Below are positions 56,456 to 64,000 of a stretch of 64,000 nucleotides of DNA, one piece after another. This stretch comes from Morella rubra. Its lineage: Eukaryota > Streptophyta > Magnoliopsida > Fagales > Myricaceae. The stretch's first letter is position 1. Every line of letters starts with the position of its first letter. The stretch covers positions 19,001,792 through 19,065,791 of the forward strand of contig CM025855.1 of assembly GCA_003952965.2 (NCBI GenBank), in the 5' to 3' direction. The notes under the pieces were generated by a model, which was not told where the DNA came from, ran no database searches, and saw nothing but the letters and a program-made list of their open reading frames with translations. A program made the position numbers and the translations under genes.

Positions 56456-58477
56456 TTATCTATAATATTTGATTTGCGAAGATTATCATTAAATGACTCA
56501 AACAAAGCACAAGCACATAACAAGCAAACATGCATAACTCTCTCAGGTCTAACGACAACATAAGCTAATTGTGTTGAATATCATTCTCTACATCAGTGAT
56601 CGTTTCCATAAGGTATTCATATTTGATCTGGTTCAGTGCATGTATTCTTACATTGCACCCACTCGGTTTTGAACTTCGGTACATTGAAGTTATTAAGGTA
56701 AATTTCAAAGAACAATTCTACTGCTTTCTTGCAATGGGAGAATATATGAAGAATTACCAAAATAATATTCTGGTATATTGTTTTTGAGGTGTAGCCACCG
56801 TATATGTTAATCTGTAACCTATATCAGTCCCTGGAAATCAATTTCAGAATCCTAAAAAGATCTTGAAGTGTAAGTATGACTGCTGTGATTTATTTTGGCA
56901 TTTCTTGATTTTGGCATGTCGTTAGATTTGAGTAATTTGGGGGTTCTTTAGAGTATTCCTAACTCCCAGAACAAAATTTTGCAGTCAAAAGGCTATCTAA
57001 TCTAAATATAATTTTCGTAAACTGACAGCACTTTAAAGTTAATATTTTGCTTTTGATATTTTCTCGCAAGTTATTGAATATTAGACTTATTGTGTGAGGT
57101 GCTTGATCATAGTTAATCTAGCCATATAATATGTGAAAGTAAGATATTTAGCCTTAATAGATGTGTTGTCTAGCATTATGTGATATAGAACTAAGAAGTT
57201 TGGATTTTCGGTTGTTTTATGAAGATTTTTAAATTACTTTTAGGTGCTATCCAGATTCTTTTATTGGCGAAAGTTTGGTAAATCTTCAATTTGGAGCTTA
57301 GTTTAAGTCTACATATTCCCCTAATAATTATTTAAGTTGTGTAGGTGACTAGAATTAAGTTGAGTGTTAATACTGCTGGTTTTATTTAGGTTCAAGGGAT
57401 TACATGGTATGTTATAGAACAATGAATTGTTAGTCTGAATTGTATGTCCTCAGGATACTCTACAAAGAAGTTCTTCTACTTCCAATTCCTTTTTTTAATC
57501 TGCATCTTTTCTTCAGGTCTCACAGAGTCCATCCTTTACCATGGGTAGTGGTATTCTTCACCAACAGAAGTTTCAGGTAGACTATATCCTGGCTTCTGCT
57601 CCTATGTTTTCCAAACTTCCCCTTCAATCTTGTTCCTATGGAATTGTGAGATGCATGATGATTGAATGGATATACTTATGATGAACGAAGCTGGGTTATT
57701 TTCAGTATATCTATAATGTCCTAAATAAGTTTTGAATATGTATTGCCTATGTTAAACCGCATAAATCCATTGATTGAAAAAACTTTTGTGGCCTCCTTTT
57801 CTTTGGTAGTGTTTAAGTTGGTCACCAAGTTGCTGCAACTTTTCGTTTTTCAATAAAAATTGGTTCTTATTCATATTAAATGCTGATAATATAGCATGCA
57901 TCTGTAATGTTCAAGGATAAGCCTGAAATTTTCAAGTTTATTATGTTAGGCTATGTGGAGCTTGGTTTTTTATATTTGACCCGAATAGTACCCCGACCCA
58001 ATTCAATGAAAAGTGTTTTACAATTTTAAATGAGATTTTCTATGAGGCTTAGTCCATGGAGCGGAGGCTTGGGCAAATTTTTTGACCCGATTTGACACGT
58101 AGAATCTAGAGTTGCTTATAGCTTTATATACAAGTAAATATTTCTTTTTACATAAATATTTTGTTTATTTCTATTTCTCATGTGATATTTGTTTTCAATT
58201 ATAGGAATTCAAGAGGATGTTAATGTGTAAAAGGAGGAAGATTTTAATTGGTCCTTGCTTATTGTGTTGTATTTGAATATTTTAGTTGGTCCTTGTTTAT
58301 TGTTATTTTATATTAGAAACTTGTTACTTTTTAGATTACTTGTAGAGATTCTTGTGTTTGTTGTAAAACATTATTAATAATATGATATTTTTTTTTTTTT
58401 TTTTTTCATTATGGTTATTAAAATAAATTTTATTAAATTAAAAATGTATTTTTATATTAGTTTTTTTTTTTTTGGGT
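56456..58477. other. AT-rich intergenic DNA
   Basis: No coding region recognised. T-tracts lie at 58388-58407 and 58461-58474. Confidence 0.55.
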
Positions 58478-58794
58478 AAAAAAAAAAAAAAAAAAAAACG
58501 TTGGCATAGACCTTTAGTGGCGGTCACAAAAATGCTAATATAGATGTTTAAACGCAGACCAAAATCGACCTACAACAGCGTTTTTAACAAATGCCCCAGT
58601 AGAGTAGTCTATAGTAGTGTTTTACAAACGCTGCTAAAGACTTGTACCAGCGTTTGAAGAAACGCTGCAAAAAAAAAAAGGCACGATTGCACTTCGGGTC
58701 TATTGCGACAGTTGCCAAAACCGCCACTATAGCCTATAGCGGCAGTTTTGGCACCTTTAGCGCCACTAAAGGCCTTTTTTTTTTTTTGTAGTGA
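58478..58794. mobile_element. CACTA-like MITE
   Basis: The right end inverted reads CACTACAAAAAAA followed by GGCCTTTAGTGGCGC. The left end has an A-run and GACCTTTAGTGGCGG, so the inner termini pair, but the outer CACTAC is missing at the left. Internal short palindromes such as AGCGTTTGAAGAAACGCT are typical of CACTA subterminal regions. No coding capacity. Confidence 0.6.
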
Positions 58795-60300
58795 GGATTT
58801 TATGAAGTTGTATATAGAAGAAAGAACTAAGCTGAAAGAGACAATTGCAAAGGAAAGTCCTAGAGTGAGATTTATCACCGATACGTAGACATCAATTCAA
58901 AATGTGAATTATATGCGCCTGACAACCCACTTTATTGATAGGAGGTGGTTTTTACGGAAGATGATAGGGGGCCAGTATTGGGAAAGAGATAGAGGGATGT
59001 ATGAATATTTGAGGGATTGATAAAATTCTCACAATCACGGTTGATAATGCAACCAACAACGATGTTGCAATTGACCAAGTGAAATAAAGCAATTAGGAGG
59101 TGGGGCAAATGTTATTTGTAAGCACGATTTCATTCATATGCGATGTGCTGTACATATTTTGAATCTTGTTGTTCAGGAAGGTTTGAAGGAGTTGGATGAT
59201 TCTATTGTAAAGATACATAATATTATTAAGTATGTGAAATCTAGTCCTCAAAGGCTTGCTGGGTTCAAGAAGGCCGCTGCAAATAGAACGATGTTTAAAA
59301 GTAATTTCTTGCAAATGGATGTACCAACTCGATGGAACTCGACTTATATTATGTTAGAAAAGGCTGAAAAATTTCGGGGGGTTTTTGAGGATATGTTGGA
59401 GGGAGATGAGAACTTAGTGATGTATTTGAATGAAGATGATCATTGGAGGAAGGGATTGGGGACACCTTCATTTGAGGATTGAAAGCACATTAAACAGTTT
59501 GTAAAGTTTTTTAAAGTGTTCTATGAGGTCACCCTACGCATATCGGGGTCAGTATATGTAACTTCAAATGCAATTTTTGAGGAGTTAGCAAGAATTAAGT
59601 TTCATTTGGAGACCTTTATTAATTGTTCTGATATCTTACTTCGTGACATGGCTAAAAGGATGCATAACAAGTATGATACTATTAGGGGATTTAAGGAAGG
59701 TGAATAGACTTTTATTTGTAGTTGCGGTATTGGATTCTCGTTTTAAACTCATTGCTTTAAGTATTGGGCTATTAACAATTTTGGGAAGGATAAGGACATG
59801 GATTTCACTGTCATGGTGCGAGGTACTCTAGAAATAATGTTTGAGTATAATGGAAGTGTCATAACCCAATCAGAGCAGACAAGTGGAAGTCAAAGTTCTG
59901 TAAGTATAGATGAAATGAATATTAATCAGCATTTATGAGGAGGTCTTTCTACGTATCGGCAGCAACAGAACTTGCTAGATAGTAAGTCTAAGGTGGAGAG
60001 ATACTTGATTGAAGATGTGGAACCAAGGGAGTCGGGTTTTGATATTTTGTTGTGGTGGAAGGTGAATTCTCAAAAGTTTCAGTTATTTCTTGCATTACGA
60101 AGGATGTGTTGGCTATCCCAATTACCATCATGTCATCTGAGTCCGCTTTTAGCACTTCCAGTTGAGTGTTGGATGCTTTTCGCTCTTCTTTGGCGCCTTC
60201 TACCATGGAGGGCCTCATATATGCACAAAATTGGTTGCATGCTGATCCTATACTTGATGAAGATGATGCCAACATGGATGGTAGAGATAATCCCTTGAGT
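58795..60300 (+). pseudogene. hAT transposase (RICESLEEPER/DAYSLEEPER type), truncated
   Basis: It starts mid-protein, directly after the CACTA-like MITE, at DFMKLYIEERTKL and VRFITDT, with a stop where Trp is usual. It continues with CAVHILNLVVQEGLKELDDS (59151), the RNase H-like region MDVPTRWNSTYIMLEKAEKF (59318), a DUF4413-like stretch (59516-59707: NAIFEELARIKFHLE), LDSRFKLIAL in a shifted frame, and the C-terminal dimerisation block SSESAFSTSS-stop-VLDAFRSSLAPS (60127-60195) to CAQ-type AQNWLHADPILDED. The BED zinc-finger N-terminus is missing. Many stops; inactive. Confidence 0.82.
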
Positions 60301-60880
60301 TATAAAGTATATATAGGTGTACTTTTTATTTTGTTAAAATGTTTTGCTTTGTTAATTGATTATTTGGTTCTCTTAGTATTTCTCTTATAATTGTTTTGAT
60401 TTGTTTTTCTTTTGTAGAGATGGAGAACTTGAGGATATCAGTTGGACAAGCAGAGTACCGTGATGCATTAGAAAAGCAAACTGGAATTGTTTAGTTATTT
60501 CAAAGTTGTCTGTTGATAATCATTTGGTGGTTTAAACTTTCTGACTTCAACTAGATTGTTACACTATTATAATTATGCTCTCTCTTTCATCTCCTCTTTA
60601 GTTTACCTCTCATTGTTCTCGGAACTACCCTTGGGGTTACATTGTGAGATTTATTGCTATAGATAACATCTATGTGTTAAATTCATGCAATTATTTGCTT
60701 ATTCCAATAGGAAAATTATAAAGCTCATGTTTTATGACATTACGTAGATTTTTATACACTTCATCAGTTTTCAAAACACATCCAGTTGTCATGTTTAGAT
60801 AGTAATCTTGTTCTATTCTTCCTGTTTAATATTTGGGAGAAAAGGTTGAGTACTTGGAGGAGACATTTTAATGTTAAACG
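60301..60880. other. Noncoding flank of the hAT pseudogene
   Basis: A short in-frame continuation (GDGELEDIS near 60420) may be the end of the transposase after an intron. No terminal inverted repeat was found. Confidence 0.4.
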
Positions 60881-62174
60881 TATATTATTTCTTCTACTTC
60901 TTACTCCCCAGATCCTAGGTATTATTTATATACATGTTCTCATTTCTTCATTTTCGGCTATAGAATTCATTATCTGTGCACATACGAGAAAACCATTGTT
61001 TGGGAATTAAAGGATTCAGTACTTTTATGTGTCTTTATTCTGCCCTGTGTTAACTCCTAATGACTCTTTTCTAATATGCTTGGATGTGCTTCTTTGCTAA
61101 GTGGTTGCCAGTGAGTCTTCTAATGGGTTTTGCTTAGGCTGTAAAATAATAGATATATTTTTACTATGTTAATTAATGATATTTTGTCACTTTAAATTTG
61201 TTATTTGCAACTTGAAAATCACTTATCACTGAAATTTAGTGGGCCATTGGTTATACTTGTACCCAGAAACAGTCAATATATTGATTGAACTGGAGGGAAA
61301 TTTATTTCCTTGTTTCAATGAGATTTGCAATGTATATCGTGTTTGTTGTCCATGGTTTGTCTGATGCCCATGTAAAGATGTGTAATTGGAATTATTTTCG
61401 GGATATTGTTTTGTTTTTTTAGGTTACTAATATTTGGTTTCGGTATGCAGAGAATTCAAAATCAGGACTCCCCCTATTTGATATTGAGAGGTGTTAGCCA
61501 CAAACTGATAGTAAGACAATTCCATTGGAACTTTATTTTTGTTGTTTATATTTATTTCAGTATATTATTTCTTCTACTTCTTACTCCCCAGATCCTAGGT
61601 ATTATTTGTATACATATTCTCATTTCTTCATTTTCGTCTATAGAATTCATTATCTGTGCACATACGAGAAAACCTTTGTTTGCGAATTAGAGGATTCAGT
61701 ACTTTTCTGTGTCTTTATTCTGCACTGTGTTAATTCCTAATGACTCTTCTCTAATATGCTTGGATGTGCTTCTTTGCTAAGTGGTTGCCAGTGAGTCTTC
61801 TAATGGGTTTTGCTTAGGCTGTAAAATGGTAGATATATTTTTACTATGTTAATTAAAGATATTTTGTCACTTAAAATTTGTTATTTGCAACTTGAAAATC
61901 ACTTATCACTGAAATTTATTTTCTTGTTTCAATGAGATTTGCAATGTATATCGTGTTTGTTGTCTATGGTTTGTCTGATGCCCATGTAAAGATGTGTAAT
62001 TGGAATTATTTTCGGGATATTGTTTTGTTTTTTTAGGTTACTAATATTTGGTTTCGGTATGTAGAGAATTCAAAATCAGGACTCCCCCTATTTGATATTG
62101 AGAGGTGTTAGCCACAAACTAATAGTAAGACAATTCCATTGGAACTTTATTTTTGTTGTTTATATTTATTTCAG
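60881..62174 (+). repeat. 680-bp tandem duplication; second copy has a 66-bp deletion
   Basis: Copy A is 60881-61560 and copy B 61561-62174. Both begin TATATTATTTCTTCTACTTC and end TATATTTATTTCAG, and are about 95 percent identical. Copy B lacks 66 bp, bounded in copy A by the 8-mer GAAATTTA, of which one copy remains. The unit has no long protein-coding frame. The frames at 60786-61010, 61406-61690 and 62092-62400 are parts of it. Confidence 0.92.
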
Positions 62175-62454
62175 TAGCATTTTATTTTTGCTATTTATAT
62201 TTATTTCGTTGTTGATTATGTTTTATTTTTGGCAGGTTATTATGCCTGCAGATCATAACCACTTTAGAACTAACCACTTCGTGTACAAGAATCGGACAAT
62301 CTTTAGAAATCTCTCATTCGCTCTTCAGTATAGTTTAGTTTATTTTGGACAGAATGTAATTATGTTAATTTTTTTTTCCTTTGATGTCTTGATCATTTGA
62401 TGATGGAATGATATGTTTAAAAACCGTATTATGAAACTGCTGGGAAAAAAAAAA

Positions 62455-62654
62455 AAAAACCCAGATTTAATCATTTTGGGCAAAAGTAAAAATTAGGCCT
62501 TCAGGCCTAGATATGGAACAAGAATTTTCGGATTCCGTATCCGGAAATTCCGATACTCACCCTTATCCAAAATAATATACAAGTGATTAATAAATAATAA
62601 TAATTTATCTCATAATTATTCAAAATGACTGATTTTAAAGGCATACATCTGACA
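62455..62654 (-). mobile_element. 3' LTR (part) of a copia element
   Basis: On the minus strand a polypurine tract CAAGTGGGAGAT (62666-62655) is followed by TGTCAGATGTATGCC, a normal LTR start. The other end is unclear near a homopolymer at 62445-62459. Confidence 0.6.
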
Positions 62655-62671
62655 ATCTCCCACTTGTACTT

Positions 62672-64000
62672 AGAACCAATCAGACATATACTTGACACCC
62701 ATAGACTCTAAATATTTCTCAAACACTTTCTGAGTCAACAGTTTAGTGAACGGGTCTGCGATTTTCTCAGCTAATGCTATTTTAGCCATCACTCTGATTC
62801 ACAGTTCTATATGTTGTCTTTTGATGAGCCCTAGGTTCCACAGCCTATGCTATAGCACTATTTTTATCACAATGAATGGTGATTGAGGACTTTATCGAAG
62901 GGACAACTTCAAACTCTTGTATGAATTTTCGTATCCATACAGCTTCCTTTGCAGATTCGTTGGCAGAGACATATTATGCCTCAATGGTGGAGTTAGCAGT
63001 GGTGTTCTACTTGAAACTTCTCCAACTCATTGCTCCTTTACCCAATGTAAACACAAAGCCATATGTAGATTTTATATCTTCAATATCTGATTAAAAATCT
63101 GAATCTGTGTATCCTTGAACAGTCAGCATATCCTCTCCACCACACACTAGACAATAGTTTTTGGTTCTTCTCAAGTATTTGAGAATATGCTTGACTGTTG
63201 TCCAGTGCTCAGGGCCTGGGTCTAATTGATATTTACTCACAACACTAACTACATGATTGATATTGGCCTTGTACAAAGCGTTGCATACATGACGCTTTTT
63301 ACAGCATAAGTATAAGAAAATTTCCTCATCTTATCTCTCTCTTCCTGTGTCTTAGAGACATCTTCTTGGAGAGATGAATATTATGCCTAAAAGGTAATAA
63401 CCCTTTCTTAGCATCCTGCATGCTATACTGTGCCAATATTTTATCAATGTAATGGGCTTGTGAAAACCCTAAAAGCCTTTTTTCTCGGTTTCTAAACACT
63501 TTGATCCCGAGAATGTAGGATGCTTCCCCGAGGTCTTTTATTGAAAAATGGTTCACTAACCATATTTTCACTAATAATATTGCACTAATGTCATTCCCTA
63601 TGAGTAGAAAATCATCGACGTAAAGAATAAGGAACATTACTGAACTCCCACTAATCCTCTTGTACACACAATATTCTTCTATATTGTTTGAGAAAAAATG
63701 ATTAGATCATTTCTCATCAGAGACGAATGTTCGCAACGTGACATTCGCCTGCTTTTGTCAATAAATGGACTTGTTTAGTTTGCACACTTTAGATTCTTAT
63801 CCAGGAGAAAGGAAACCTTCAATTTGTTCCATATAAATCTCCTCTTAGATGTACCCATTCAGAAATGTGGTTTTCACATCCATCTGCCAAGTCTCATAAT
63901 CATAATGAGCAGCGATTAACAATAGGATTTTAATGGACTTCATCATACCTACTGGTGAAAAGATTTCCTCATAGTCAATACCATGTTTTTTAGTATATGT
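62672..64000 (-). pseudogene. Ty1/copia RT and RNase H region, runs off the window
   Basis: Reading inward from the right edge on the minus strand: GIDYEEIFSPVGMMKSIKIL, QMDVKTTFLNGYI then a stop, SVMFLILYVDDFLLIGND with the Y-V-D-D catalytic motif (about 63640-63590), DLGEASYILGIKVFRN, HWTTVKHILKYLRRTKNY (about 63215), VQGYTDSDF with an RNase H Asp, and FTLGKGAMSWRSFK (about 63050). After a stop comes an HCDKNSAIA remnant (about 62870), the RNase H C-terminus. Several stops. Integrase and gag would lie to the right of the window. Confidence 0.85.

Noticed and set aside
60786-62400. Membrane-like Phe/Leu-rich frames in the tandem duplication
   Set aside because: They recur only because the DNA is duplicated. 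They are T-rich with no family match, and the two copies do not keep a common long frame.
1-64000. CRISPR arrays, prokaryotic defence or operon-like gene clusters
   Set aside because: The tandem repeats seen lack unique spacers, genes are spliced, and all multi-gene units are explained by plant transposons.
1-64000. tRNA, rRNA or organelle-derived insert
   Set aside because: No cloverleaf with a good A and B box, no rRNA core sequence and no long GC-balanced organelle stretch was recognised by eye. A covariance-model search would be decisive.

Overview
This window is nuclear DNA from a flowering plant, most likely a eudicot. The evidence is spliced genes with GT-AG introns, a mitochondrial-type dihydroorotate dehydrogenase gene and a dense load of plant transposon families: L1-type LINEs with DUF4283/zinc-knuckle ORF1, long-LTR Ty3/gypsy, Ty1/copia, MuDR-type and FAR1-type Mutator elements, hAT and CACTA-like elements. 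I saw no tRNA or rRNA gene and no CRISPR array. A species cannot be assigned from sequence alone. | 1-14.7 kb is a Russian doll of retroelements. A Ty3/gypsy LTR (3' part 11563-12991, followed by a primer-binding site and decayed gag-protease-RT to about 14719) was invaded by an L1-like LINE (599-11562, 17-bp target duplication). That LINE was invaded by a long solo LTR (3427-7363) of a related gypsy family, and perhaps also by a 0.9-kb A-tailed segment (614-1531). | 14.7-16.5 kb holds a minus-strand GRF zinc-finger gene remnant and a very short, internally deleted copia element (15262-16236). | 16.8-23.0 kb is a minus-strand SDE3-like helicase gene in three exons. It has a long Ser/Pro-rich N-terminus, degenerate ATPase motifs, two single-base frameshifts and no C-terminal helicase lobe. 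A palindromic MITE and a SINE-like unit lie in its second intron. | 23-25.8 kb is gene-poor. 25.86-28.06 kb is a decayed FAR1/FHY3-type transposase, followed by a non-autonomous hAT element (28099-28852) with an 8-bp target duplication. | 28.9-32.8 kb is noncoding, with one repeat-like stretch. 32789-39180 is a complete but decayed MULE with about 240-bp terminal inverted repeats and a 9-bp target duplication. It carries a MuDR-type transposase on the plus strand and a convergent GRF zinc-finger/coiled-coil gene on the minus strand. | 41.6-54.9 kb is the one clearly intact host gene: dihydroorotate dehydrogenase (PYRD). Its 11 exons on the minus strand sum to 1368 bp with consistent phases, and one intron has a GC donor. 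Introns 4 and 10 each contain an antisense LINE fragment. | 55-64 kb returns to repeats: an AT-rich tandem repeat, a candidate solo LTR, a CACTA-like MITE abutting a truncated hAT transposase, a 680-bp tandem duplication, and a copia RT/RNase H region running off the right edge. | Functionally, only PYRD (pyrimidine synthesis in mitochondria) looks active. Everything else is mobile-element sequence in various stages of decay, plus a probably non-catalytic or dead SDE3-like gene.
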